Assembly: GCA_002731315.1 (NCBI GenBank)
Contig: PCBG01000005.1
Coordinates: 1-10,932, forward strand
Direction: 5' to 3'
Source of the DNA: Rhodospirillaceae bacterium
GTDB taxonomy: Bacteria > Pseudomonadota > Alphaproteobacteria > Puniceispirillales > Puniceispirillaceae
Length of the DNA stretch: 10,932 nt
This document shows positions 1-6,638 of the stretch, piece after piece; the first letter of the stretch is position 1, and the number at the start of each line of letters is the position of its first letter. Below the pieces are notes generated by a model. The model searched no databases. It saw only the letters and a list, made by a program, of their open reading frames with translations, and was not told the origin of the DNA. A program made the position numbers and the translations under genes.

Positions 1-45
1 ATAACCTTTTGTGGCATTGAACCACTTCACTGTCCCAACACTCAT
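1..45 (-). CDS. CspA-family cold shock protein, 5' end only
   Basis: The reverse strand encodes MSVGTVKWFNATKGY and then runs off the left edge. This is the standard N-terminus of CspA-type proteins, small OB-fold RNA/DNA chaperones of about 70 residues; the KWFNATKGYGF segment begins the RNP1 nucleic-acid-binding strand. The ATG lies at 45-43. It is preceded by an AGGAGA Shine-Dalgarno at 56-51 (reverse strand) with five bases between. The protein is cytoplasmic and usually acts by melting RNA secondary structure. Only 15 codons are visible, so cold-inducible and constitutive paralogues cannot be told apart. Confidence 0.9.
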   Translation of the reverse strand, partial: MSVGTVKWFNATKGY

Positions 46-329
46 ATCGTTCTCCTATGAATTGGGGATTGGGTAAGCCATTCAATTCTGGGAGGAAAAG
101 CGTGGAAACCGCCCTGCAACCGCGCAGGATACGACCCGTCGTAAAAAAAAACTGACAGAAAGTCCAGCCTAAATTGGGGTTAGCTCTCTTCTTGCCCGCC
201 CCTGCCGGGACACCTGTCTAGTGTGCTGTGCAGTGGCTGAAAAGCACCGATAACAGCGTTGCACCGCCGCTTGGGGCTTCTAGCCATAAGCTTGCATCTT
301 GTTAGGATAGCGAAATTGGTGTTACCATA
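46..329. other. Divergent intergenic region, csp / MORN gene
   Basis: This spacer separates the minus-strand csp gene from the plus-strand MORN gene and must hold both promoters. I could not assign a convincing -35/-10 pair to either. A run of nine A (143-151; T on the csp strand) sits beside a short inverted repeat ACGA/TCGT (131-142). The words AATTGGGG occur at 60-67 and 172-179. Long structured leaders are known for some csp mRNAs, but no cold-box match was recognised here. Confidence 0.4.
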
Positions 330-1397
330 ATGATCTACATTAAGTGGTTCAGCGTGATGCGTTTACTGTCAGTGCGGTCGTTAGTATCCATGTTTTTCTT
401 GTGCGCAGGCACTGCGGCGCCATCCTTTGCCAAAACCGCCTGTCCTGCCGACCAAGACATGGAGTGGCATGATTGCATCGGTGTCTATGAGACGGAACCA
501 TCCAGCGAATTCAGCGGAGACGTCTACCGAGGCTACTTCAAGGACGATACCTTCCACGAACTGGGTGTTTATTTCTATAAGGCCGGTGACGTTTATTTCG
601 GTGGTTATGATGAAGGCACGTTGCAAGGACCGGCGATCTATGTCTATGGGCCGAAAACCAAACATTTTGGTGACAGCTATGTCGGCAATTTCGACAAAGG
701 GCAGCGCAGCGGCCATGGTGCCTTTTTCTTTTCGGATGGCGATATTTTCATAGGCAACTTTGAAGACGGGCACCGCGAAGGCGCCGGAACCTATTATTTT
801 GCCGATGGCACTGTCGAGCATGGCATATGGCGGGACGGAAAATTTACAGATGCAATGACGCCCAGCTTATCACGCAAACGCGATTGCCCAAAGTCACCCT
901 CCGCCTATTTCGATAATTGCTTTGGCACCTTTATGTTCGACAGCGGTGACAAGTATGTGGGCGAATTCAAGGACGATGAATTCCATGGTCTCGGCACCTA
1001 CGTTTTTCCGGATGGAGATGTGTTCCAGGGCTATTTCCAGAATGGCAATTGGAACGGGCTCGGGCTTTACATCTTCGGCAGCAACGGAACTTCAAAGGGT
1101 GATGTTCGGCTTGGCGTTTATCACGACGGCACGATCGACGGCGAAGGCGTCTATCTGTTCAACTCCGACGGTGAATGGGCCGGTGATATTTTCGCTGGCA
1201 ACCACGAGGACGGGCTTGCCGAAGGGCTGGGTGCCTATTTCTATTCTGATGGCGCTAAATACATCGGTCTGTATGGAAATGATCTACAGAACGGCCCAGG
1301 TATGCTTTATTTGGCTGATGGCACCAACAAGGCGGGCATCTGGAAAGACGGTGAGATGCAGACCTCGGACAACGCCGACACGCGGATTTCACCATAG
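330..1397 (+). CDS. Exported MORN-repeat protein, two duplicated halves
   Basis: The 355-residue protein is made almost entirely of MORN-type repeats (pattern Y-x-G-x-F/Y...G-x-G-x-Y-x-F-x-D-G), roughly residues 63-173 and 204-343. MORN repeats form elongated beta-hairpin stacks used in protein or lipid contacts; no enzymatic domain is visible. The two halves are a duplication. Each opens with C-P, then a second Cys eleven residues on (C38/C49 and C186/C197), then F-K-D-D and repeats, an offset of 148 residues. The N-terminus has a hydrophobic stretch ending in APSFA before KTAC, consistent with a Sec signal peptide and a periplasmic or secreted product in which the Cys pairs could form disulfides. 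Start choice is uncertain: ATG at 330 gives a longer n-region, while the in-frame ATG at 357 gives a more typical 25-residue signal. Neither has a strong ribosome site. The molecular role is unknown. Confidence 0.88.
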   Translation: MIYIKWFSVMRLLSVRSLVSMFFLCAGTAAPSFAKTACPADQDMEWHDCIGVYETEPSSEFSGDVYRGYFKDDTFHELGVYFYKAGDVYFGGYDEGTLQGPAIYVYGPKTKHFGDSYVGNFDKGQRSGHGAFFFSDGDIFIGNFEDGHREGAGTYYFADGTVEHGIWRDGKFTDAMTPSLSRKRDCPKSPSAYFDNCFGTFMFDSGDKYVGEFKDDEFHGLGTYVFPDGDVFQGYFQNGNWNGLGLYIFGSNGTSKGDVRLGVYHDGTIDGEGVYLFNSDGEWAGDIFAGNHEDGLAEGLGAYFYSDGAKYIGLYGNDLQNGPGMLYLADGTNKAGIWKDGEMQTSDNADTRISP

Positions 1398-1406
1398 CAA
1401 ATCTGA

Positions 1407-2213
1407 TTACGCGGGCAGCGCCAATACCGAATTGCCGCGGGTTTCGGCGATAGTAACATAACCACATTCGGTTAGCCGCTGCAGCACATCCACTTCCCAG
1501 TCATCACGGTTAACGGTCTCGATTATCAGCAGCTGCGGAAACAAATCTCTGTTTTCCGGCACAAGGAACGGGACAAGGGCACGGTCCTCCATACCCTCAA
1601 TGTCAATTTTCATGGCGTCGACGGCCGTGACCTCATTCTCTGCTAGCAAGGCTGCAAGCGGGCGCACCGGCACATCAATCGTACCACCTGCGGAAAAATT
1701 CCTCACGATAGAACTGCCACCGGTATCGCCCTGCTTCAGGTTAAGGCGCGCCAACTCATCAACGGCACCGATCGCCACAGGTAGGACCCTGATCTGCTGG
1801 TCAAAACCATTGAAGGCGATATTGGCGGCAAACCTGTCTACCAGTTCCGGGTTTGGTTCAGCCGCCAGCACCTGTTTTGCTCCTGCATGCGCCGCCATAA
1901 GGGCGTAATAGCCGATATTTGCGCCAATATCGACAAAGCATCCATTATCTGTCAGATAATCGCGCATGAAGGTAAGTTCCTCGGCCTCGCGCAGGCGCGA
2001 ACTGAACAGGATCTTTGATTCAATGGTGTTCCCGACGGGCCGCAACCGAAGCCGCAGCCCGTGATAAGCAAAATCAACCGGCGCGCCGGGAGACGGTGCC
2101 TGCCATGCGCGGGAAAAGACGCGTTTCAACTTGCCGCGGCCAAGTCCCATACGGACAAGGAACAAGATCAGCCGGTTCACGCCCGTCGGTCTGTAAGCAC
2201 CAAAATCATCCAT
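1407..2213 (-). CDS. FkbM-family SAM-dependent methyltransferase
   Basis: A 268-residue class I methyltransferase of the FkbM / Methyltransf_21 type. The SAM-binding motif I is FVDIGANIGYY (about residues 93-103). The acidic strand-2 end is AAEPNP (E119), and the family signature MKIDIEGME is at about 201-209. FkbM-type enzymes O-methylate sugars, polyketides or other small molecules, so the substrate cannot be read from sequence. There are no glycosyltransferase or capsule genes nearby to suggest one. I start the gene at the ATG at 2213; a TTG two codons upstream (2219) is also in frame. The C-terminus lies nine bases from the end of the MORN gene in tail-to-tail orientation. A plausible promoter lies at 2266-2295. 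No membrane segment or signal peptide is evident, so the enzyme is probably cytoplasmic. Confidence 0.9.
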   Translation of the reverse strand: MDDFGAYRPTGVNRLILFLVRMGLGRGKLKRVFSRAWQAPSPGAPVDFAYHGLRLRLRPVGNTIESKILFSSRLREAEELTFMRDYLTDNGCFVDIGANIGYYALMAAHAGAKQVLAAEPNPELVDRFAANIAFNGFDQQIRVLPVAIGAVDELARLNLKQGDTGGSSIVRNFSAGGTIDVPVRPLAALLAENEVTAVDAMKIDIEGMEDRALVPFLVPENRDLFPQLLIIETVNRDDWEVDVLQRLTECGYVTIAETRGNSVLALPA

Positions 2214-2265
2214 CGGCAACCGGCTTTCTCAGGATAGCAATGCCTTTCTATAGACGGACCGGCAG

Positions 2266-2295
2266 ACTATAGACCAGCAAAAAACCGTCCATCAA
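2266..2295 (-). promoter_or_regulatory. Candidate sigma-70 promoter for the FkbM methyltransferase
   Basis: On the reverse strand TTGATG (2295-2290) is followed after 18 bases by TATAGT (2271-2266). These match the -35 consensus at 4 of 6 and the -10 consensus at 5 of 6 positions. Transcription would start near 2258, leaving a leader of about 45 bases to the ATG at 2213. An 8-base word CTATAGAC is repeated at 2248-2255 and 2267-2274, the second copy overlapping the -10. This is prediction by eye only. Confidence 0.4.
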
Positions 2296-2339
2296 TGGCC
2301 TAAGGCGGATGTATGGTGCATGGTTGACGCCTGCCACTT

Positions 2340-2639
2340 CTAGGAACGGGCGGCCATAGCCTCCCAGTCCCGATATATCTTCTGCGCAGGCCCAATTGGA
2401 CCGCACCGGATTAGCGCCAAAAAGGTAGCATTCTTAGTTCTAGCACCTCTATCCACAACCACCTACTGCTTTGCTTCCGCCAGATCTTCAGGATTGATTT
2501 AGCCCGAGGCCTCGCGGGTGGCTTAGTCTGCCTCCTCAGCAGCAACGCTTGCCAAATTGGCAGACGCGATTGACACCAACGCAGCGGAGATTTCTTCGTC
2601 AGGTGGGCTGCCGGCAAACCATTTATAGACCTGCAGGTA
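2340..2639 (-). pseudogene. Possible decayed reading frame of unknown family
   Basis: The roughly 460 bases between the methyltransferase and the lipoprotein gene hold no intact gene. One reverse-strand frame reads like protein in consecutive pieces: 38 codons from YLQVYKWFAG to AAEEAD, 7 codons, 11 codons (INPEDLAEAKQ), and 40 codons containing GPIGPAQKIYRDWEA. The pieces are separated by stops at 2525-2523, 2501-2499 and 2465-2463, and the last ends at a stop at 2342-2340. All pieces share one frame, as expected if a gene gathered nonsense mutations. I recognise no family and no start codon; chance cannot be excluded. A 13-base palindrome (TGCCAA-A-TTGGCA) lies inside at 2550-2562. Confidence 0.25.
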
Positions 2640-2669
2640 GTTTTGTCGTTACCATAGAATGTCTTTTTT

Positions 2670-2676
2670 AGGAGGT
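2670..2676 (+). promoter_or_regulatory. Strong ribosome binding site of the small lipoprotein
   Basis: AGGAGGT lies four bases before the ATG at 2681. It decides the start of a gene that length-based calling would miss. A TAGAAT at 2655-2660 could be a -10 element, but no -35 partner was found. Confidence 0.75.
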
Positions 2677-2680
2677 ATTA

Positions 2681-2800
2681 ATGAAAAGAGTTGTTACAGC
2701 CGGCCTTCTGGCCTTTGCCCTTTTTGGCATTTCCGCCTGCTCGAGCTATCCAAGCTGGGTACCGAACTGGGCACAAATAGGTGCCGAGGAAAAATCCTGA
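2681..2800 (+). CDS. Small lipoprotein, 39 residues
   Basis: This 39-residue ORF begins MKRVV, followed by a hydrophobic segment and the lipobox I-S-A-C (residues 17-20), so Cys20 would be lipidated and the mature peptide is only about 20 residues long. Ser at +2 rather than Asp predicts outer-membrane sorting by the usual Lol rule. The mature part carries two Trp and an acidic/lysine tail. A strong Shine-Dalgarno AGGAGGT lies at 2670-2676, four bases before the ATG, and an intrinsic terminator follows 38 bases after the stop. The size recalls entericidin-like small lipoproteins, but I do not assign it to a family. Ribosome site, lipobox and terminator together make it a convincing stand-alone gene. 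Confidence 0.82.
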   Translation: MKRVVTAGLLAFALFGISACSSYPSWVPNWAQIGAEEKS

Positions 2801-2837
2801 CCTGCGCGTGACGACAGCGCATCTTTAAACAAATGAC

Positions 2838-2875
2838 AATGCCCTGTGAGAGATAAGGCACAGGGCATTCTTTTT
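2838..2875 (+). terminator. Intrinsic terminator after the small lipoprotein gene
   Basis: An 11-base-pair perfect stem (AATGCCCTGTG at 2838-2848 with CACAGGGCATT at 2859-2869) closes a 10-base loop. It is followed by C and five T (2871-2875). This is a classic Rho-independent terminator for plus-strand transcription from the lipoprotein gene. Confidence 0.9.
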
Positions 2876-3094
2876 ACCAATTGCGGGGAAACAAAATGCC
2901 GCCGGCGCGGCGCACATAATGTCCAGCCTGGCACTAGCCAGATCATGGGTGAGCACACCCAGCCCGCAATCAGGTGCGACGATCGGCCTGTCTCAGTTAA
3001 TATTCCCGAGCGCAGCGGCCGCCCCGTCTTTAGTCCGGTCTCATCGTTACGTTTTGCGGGCATTCATTATGCTTGGCCTCGTCGGTGGCGTACC
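2876..3094. other. Intergenic stretch with no supported gene
   Basis: Between the lipoprotein terminator and the end of the minus-strand gene at 3095 I see no supported gene, RNA or repeat. A plus-strand ORF starting at 2919 (80 codons) lacks a ribosome site and ends inside the antisense gene. No terminator for the 3095-3607 gene was recognised here. Confidence 0.5.
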
Positions 3095-3607
3095 TCAGTC
3101 CAAGCTGAAACGCGTGCCGACAATCTCGCATATCCGGATTGTGGCCAGCTTGTCCTGCTGATCACGGATCATGCCCAGCCAGTCGTCGAAATTCAACAGC
3201 GCGGCCATGCGACCTGTGATCACCTGCAGGTCGCTGCGGCACTCACCCGTGTCACCCGGCTTCAGCGCCATATAATCAGCTCGGCAATCCAGCTGGCTGT
3301 TACCCACCAAAACCCCCGAGGCGGTTGTCATCAGGACGGATACATGGGTGATGTCGCGGCCGATCCGGTTCTTGAATTGAAGGCGCAGCCGGTAGATGGT
3401 GGCCGCACCAGCCTCATCATCCTCGAATTTGACCATCACCTCGCAAGGCAGCTTTTCGGCCGCCACCGCCGGCTTGGCGATCACAAGACCCAGCGCGAGC
3501 CATGCCATCAGGATCATAGCCGCAAGGGGCAGAAATAGTGCCGTCCTGCCCATGCTGCATTTTGTAACATCGCCGTGTAACTGCGTATCTTTGCGGCGCT
3601 GCATCAT
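3095..3607 (-). CDS. Small exported protein of unknown function
   Basis: A 170-residue protein with a long hydrophobic stretch (about residues 22-44) ending in KPAVAA before EKLPC, fitting a Sec signal peptide with a long n-region or an N-terminal anchor. The mature part is about 120 residues, beta-rich in appearance (alternating segments such as YRLRLQFKN and ITHVSVLMTT), and has four cysteines (C55, C108, C123, C160) that could form two disulfides in the periplasm. I do not recognise a family. The start at 3607 is supported by AAGGGA eight bases upstream; an in-frame Met at residue 19 would give a more typical signal peptide. It lies 37 bases downstream of the YbaK-type gene on the same strand, so the two are probably co-transcribed, although no functional link is apparent. 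Confidence 0.78.
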   Translation of the reverse strand: MMQRRKDTQLHGDVTKCSMGRTALFLPLAAMILMAWLALGLVIAKPAVAAEKLPCEVMVKFEDDEAGAATIYRLRLQFKNRIGRDITHVSVLMTTASGVLVGNSQLDCRADYMALKPGDTGECRSDLQVITGRMAALLNFDDWLGMIRDQQDKLATIRICEIVGTRFSLD

Positions 3608-3644
3608 GTCATAATTCCCTTAATATTGCGTGCGGCTGACGGTT

Positions 3645-4148
3645 TTAGTCACGCAGACGCGCTAATTCGGCAACGATCTCGCAATCGGTAATCTGCAGGA
3701 AAATGCTCGGCGGCACTTTTAGCTTTGATGTCCGGTTACCGCCGCCAAGGATGATGTAATCCAGCGCCATGACAGATTCTTCTACCCAGACGCGTACCCC
3801 CGCCGGCAGACCTATCGGGGTCACGCCGCCAATTTCCATACCGGTGATCGCGCGCGTTTCATCCAGGGTCGCAAAGGATGCCTTTTTCGCACCCAGCCGC
3901 TTGCGAACGGTCTTGTTAACATCAAGGCGATGCGTGGCAGGCACCATGCAAAGCGCATGATTGTCACCATCGGCCTTGTCGCGCACCAGAATGGCATTCA
4001 CTGAATTTTCAGATGGCACCTGATAATGCGCACAAAAGGCCGCCGTATCAGCAAGGTCATCATCACAGGGCCAGACTTCGAATGCCAACCCTGATGCCGC
4101 CAATGTAGCCTGTATCGCTGGAAGCGTTTTTCCTGAACCGTTCTGCAT
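3645..4148 (-). CDS. YbaK/ProRS-associated domain aminoacyl-tRNA deacylase
   Basis: A 167-residue single-domain protein of the YbaK/EbsC (prolyl-tRNA synthetase-associated) family. These cytoplasmic proteins hydrolyse mischarged aminoacyl-tRNAs, such as Cys- or Ala-tRNA(Pro), in trans. Family landmarks are visible: MVPATHRLDVNK (about 68-79), KRLGAKKASFA (83-93) and the signature ITGMEIGGVTPIGLP (101-115). The frame stays open upstream to 4835, but the true start is the ATG at 4148: GGAG lies five bases before it, it gives the normal family length, and the longer form would overlap the CIA30 gene antisense. Substrate (Cys, Ala or other) cannot be decided from sequence. It heads a probable two-gene unit with the exported protein at 3095-3607. 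Confidence 0.9.
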   Translation of the reverse strand: MQNGSGKTLPAIQATLAASGLAFEVWPCDDDLADTAAFCAHYQVPSENSVNAILVRDKADGDNHALCMVPATHRLDVNKTVRKRLGAKKASFATLDETRAITGMEIGGVTPIGLPAGVRVWVEESVMALDYIILGGGNRTSKLKVPPSIFLQITDCEIVAELARLRD

Positions 4149-4292
4149 GATCGCTCCGTTTCGCGCTGTTGCTAATATATCCGAGATTTTGCCAAAGCCC
4201 TGATTATCAGGCCACAGGAAAAAGCACTCTTTGCAGAATTTGGACGATCTATATGCCGTCTGGCGCGGTGAAGACTTTAAACAGGTGCATGG

Positions 4293-4952
4293 ATGTCCTA
4301 TTTTCAGATCATGGAACAGCACGCGCGCAAAACCGCCTCCATACCGCTGCGCAGCGGCAAAGCTACCGGCAGGCGCTTTGCCAGCGGGCTGGTTGCCGCA
4401 GGTCTGGCGCTGCTGACGGTAGGCGGTGGCGCCCCGGCAGCGCATGCAAGTGACGATGCCATGACCTTTCAGATGACGGCGGACAGCGCGCACTACTGGC
4501 GTTTTCTCAGCGATCGCGTGATGGGCGGCGTGTCGGACGGCAATCTGGAGTTTGTCACCATTGACGGCCGCGCTGCTGCCCGCATGACAGGTGATGTCAG
4601 CACTCGCAATAATGGCGGCTTCATCCAGTTTCGGGCCGGAGTGGATTTTTCCGCCTTTGTCGATAATGGCAGTGCGCTGCGCGGCATGCGGATCCGGGCA
4701 CGGGGCAATAACGAGACCTATTACATTCATCTGCGCACCCGCGACACAAACCGTCCCTGGCATTATTACAGCGCCTCTTTCACCGTAGACGAAAGTTGGC
4801 AGCATTTCACTCTGCCATTCGCCGGCTTTACCCACAATGCCGGACTGACGCCGCAGACCCCGTCGGCGGACCGGCTGGTCAGCATTGGCATTGTGGCTTA
4901 TGGACGTGATTATGCGGCCGACATCGCTATTGCGGATATTTCCTTTTTCTGA
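4293..4952 (+). CDS. Exported CIA30-domain protein
   Basis: A 219-residue protein with the CIA30 domain, named after the mitochondrial complex I assembly factor NDUFAF1. The hallmark is W69-RFLSDRVMGGVS (about 69-81), followed by the NNGGFIQFR strand (106-114) and the YYIHLRTRD and WHYYSASF strands of a galactose-binding-like jelly roll. Before it lies a signal region with paired Arg (R27-R28), a hydrophobic core (about 31-45) and an AHA cleavage site before SDD, so the mature protein is likely periplasmic. The Arg pair is not a good Tat consensus; Sec is the simpler reading. Bacterial CIA30 proteins are widespread, and most have no proven role in complex I assembly. Start ATG 4293 has AGGTG five bases upstream. 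The stop is 14 bases before the hydrolase start, so the two form an operon. Confidence 0.87.
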   Translation: MSYFQIMEQHARKTASIPLRSGKATGRRFASGLVAAGLALLTVGGGAPAAHASDDAMTFQMTADSAHYWRFLSDRVMGGVSDGNLEFVTIDGRAAARMTGDVSTRNNGGFIQFRAGVDFSAFVDNGSALRGMRIRARGNNETYYIHLRTRDTNRPWHYYSASFTVDESWQHFTLPFAGFTHNAGLTPQTPSADRLVSIGIVAYGRDYAADIAIADISFF

Positions 4953-4966
4953 CGTGGTGTGGCGCC

Positions 4967-5998
4967 TTGGGCTTTATTCGCAATGACGCCGGCACGCTGA
5001 TCCCGCCCTTTCGGGGCGAAGCCTTCCCCTGGATTGGCGGCGATGCCCAGACCATTCGTCATTTCCTACGTCAGGACGCCCCGGCACCACCCTCTTCACA
5101 GGAAATTTGTCTTGACCTTGAAGATGGGGACAGGCTTTTGGCTGCCTTTCATCCGGCACGCACGGCGGCCACAACCGGCACAAACGGCCGGTCACGAGGC
5201 TGTATCATCGCGGTTCATGGATTAAACGGATGTATGAATGCAGCCCATATCCTGTGGCTCATACGGCCTGTACTGGATGCGGGCTTCAGCCTGTTGCGGG
5301 TAAATATGCGTGGCGCGGGTCTAGGGCGACCATTGGCGCGCGGCACCTATAACGCCGGCACCGGGGCTGATCTCATCCCGTTTGTTGACGCCGCCAGCAC
5401 ACTGGACCCGGGTGTGCCGCTTTTCATGATGGCTCATTCCCTTGGTGGTACGGCAGCGCTGAACATGATTCTGGATTTTGATGATGTGGCGTCGCGACTG
5501 GCCGGCCTTATCACCATCGGCACGCCACTGGATATGGCGGCCACGGCCGCGCGCTTTCACGCGCCGCGTAATCGGCCCTATGTCCGCTATATGCTGTCAG
5601 GGCTGAAGCAGATTGCCGACACTGTGCCATGCCTAGACCCGGCGTTGCACCGGGCCGCCATGGCAGCAAAAAGCGTGCGCGATTTTGATGACTTAGTGAC
5701 AGCTCGCCTTGCCGGCTATGCGGACAGTGCCGCCTATTATGCCGGCACCAGCGTCCATCACCGGCTGCAGGATGCGCCCATTCCGGTACTGATCCTGCAG
5801 GGGTCAAATGATCCATGGGTGCCCAGCCAGCCAGCGCTTGACCAGCCCCGTCCCGCCAGCTCGCCTGAAAAAGCCGGCGTACAGGTAGTGGTCACGCGTG
5901 GTGGCGGGCATGTCGGCTTTCATGACCGCCTGCTGAACTGGCATATCCGCGCCACAATCGCCTGGTGTATGGCGCTGGCAGACGCCGCCGCGCGGTAG
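4967..5998 (+). CDS. YheT-type alpha/beta hydrolase (TTG start)
   Basis: A 343-residue alpha/beta hydrolase of the YheT/EMB8 type (COG0429). The N-terminal family feature FPWIGGDAQTI (about 20-30) resembles the usual GGHLQT motif. The oxyanion region is VHGLNG (83-88). The nucleophile elbow is AHSLGG with Ser158, the acid is Asp282 in GSNDPWVP, and the base is His315 in GGGHVGFHD. All three catalytic residues are therefore present. The family is made of predicted esterases or acyltransferases with poorly known substrates. The start is TTG at 4967; no ATG or GTG is available near the conserved N-terminus and the ribosome site is weak, so translation may depend on coupling to the CIA30 gene 14 bases upstream. 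No signal peptide is visible, so the enzyme is probably cytoplasmic. Confidence 0.9.
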   Translation: MGFIRNDAGTLIPPFRGEAFPWIGGDAQTIRHFLRQDAPAPPSSQEICLDLEDGDRLLAAFHPARTAATTGTNGRSRGCIIAVHGLNGCMNAAHILWLIRPVLDAGFSLLRVNMRGAGLGRPLARGTYNAGTGADLIPFVDAASTLDPGVPLFMMAHSLGGTAALNMILDFDDVASRLAGLITIGTPLDMAATAARFHAPRNRPYVRYMLSGLKQIADTVPCLDPALHRAAMAAKSVRDFDDLVTARLAGYADSAAYYAGTSVHHRLQDAPIPVLILQGSNDPWVPSQPALDQPRPASSPEKAGVQVVVTRGGGHVGFHDRLLNWHIRATIAWCMALADAAAR

Positions 5999-6022
5999 GC
6001 GAAATCGCCATATTCCAGATCG

Positions 6023-6495
6023 GCCGGGCAACTGGCCCCATCCAAAGACATCAGAAGTCGGCCCGTCCCGGCTCAGCTTTTCGGGGCCGGTAACCCCCTC
6101 ATCTAGCTTTGGCTCCGTACCGGCCGCAATTTAGCAGATACCAATTGTTGGTGCCTCTGATGGCACAAACCAGCGGCGCGGAGCTTCATAAAGGCACCGT
6201 GCGCGGTGTTCCAGGCTTAAGGCTAAAAATACGCCACTGTTTTCCAAACAGACATATTGGCAATCTGGCGCGGATCATCATTCAGATATATGCCGGTATT
6301 ATTGCCGGTCTTGTCGTGCAGCCGCCAGACAAAACCCGCACTTGCCTCCGCTAGCGCATTGACCTTGTCGAGCGCCCGCATTAACTGATCCACCACATTA
6401 TCATCAAGGCCTGCCAACGCAGTAGCCTTTTTTTCAGCAAGATGACAACCGTCAAGTTGCCAGGACTTCGGTTGTGCAAATTCGTTTTGGGACAT
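6023..6495 (-). pseudogene. Decayed DUF3291-family gene
   Basis: Starting at ATG 6495 the reverse strand encodes a clear DUF3291 N-terminus, including LDKVNALAEASAGFVWRL, then DDPRQIANMSVWKTV. The frame then hits TAG (6225-6223) and TAA (6219-6217). It nevertheless carries on with recognisable family sequence (WNTAHGAFMK), shifts by one base near 6175-6187, and continues in the new frame as RRWFVPSEAPTIGI. There it meets TAA (6133-6131) where the family has WW, and goes on as IAAGTEPKLDEGVT...EKLSRDGPTSDVFGW to about 6023. Three stops and one frameshift mean no functional full-length product. Only a 91-residue N-terminal piece could be made. The original stop is not evident near the convergent hydrolase end at 5998. 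Intact DUF3291 proteins are about 140-160 residues and structurally resemble the antibiotic-biosynthesis monooxygenase fold; function unproven. Confidence 0.85.
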
Positions 6496-6638
6496 GCGCT
6501 CAGCCTTGTTGCGGCAAGATCGGACGGCACGGCGTCCGAGCACGTGTCTGTCCGGATGCCCAACCGACAACCAATTTGCATCGCGTTAACGCCTTTGTAA
6601 AAATGCACCTGCGGCCTCGCCGCCGACCGGCTTCTCAA

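Noticed and set aside
2550..2562. Palindrome TGCCAA-A-TTGGCA as a regulator operator
   Set aside because: It lies over 100 bases from the nearest start codon, within a possible decayed reading frame, with no promoter beside it.
2746..3063. Minus-strand 105-codon ORF
   Set aside because: It runs through the lipoprotein gene and its terminator on the opposite strand and has no family-like sequence.
2919..3161. Plus-strand 80-codon ORF whose ATG overlaps the stop of a 7-codon ORF (TAATG) at 2896-2919
   Set aside because: No ribosome site before 2919, no recognisable features, and the 3' part is antisense to the well-supported 3095-3607 gene.
4231..4416. Plus-strand frame reading LQNLDDLYAVWRGEDF upstream of and into the CIA30 gene
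   Set aside because: It looks protein-like for about 25 codons only, starts at TTG without a ribosome site, and continues as a shadow of the CIA30 signal peptide region.
4149..4835. N-terminal extension of the YbaK-type frame to 4835
   Set aside because: It would be antisense to the CIA30 gene, reads as low-complexity shadow sequence, and the ATG at 4148 has a good ribosome site and gives normal family length.
5804..6031. Minus-strand 75-codon ORF containing PGRSGIWRF
   Set aside because: It is the tail of the DUF3291 relic frame continuing as an antisense shadow of the hydrolase C-terminus.
6600..6638. GCGGC/GCCGC hairpin on the reverse strand after the DUF3422 stop as a terminator
   Set aside because: The stem is only five base pairs and the T-run lies several bases away, so it does not meet the pattern of an intrinsic terminator.
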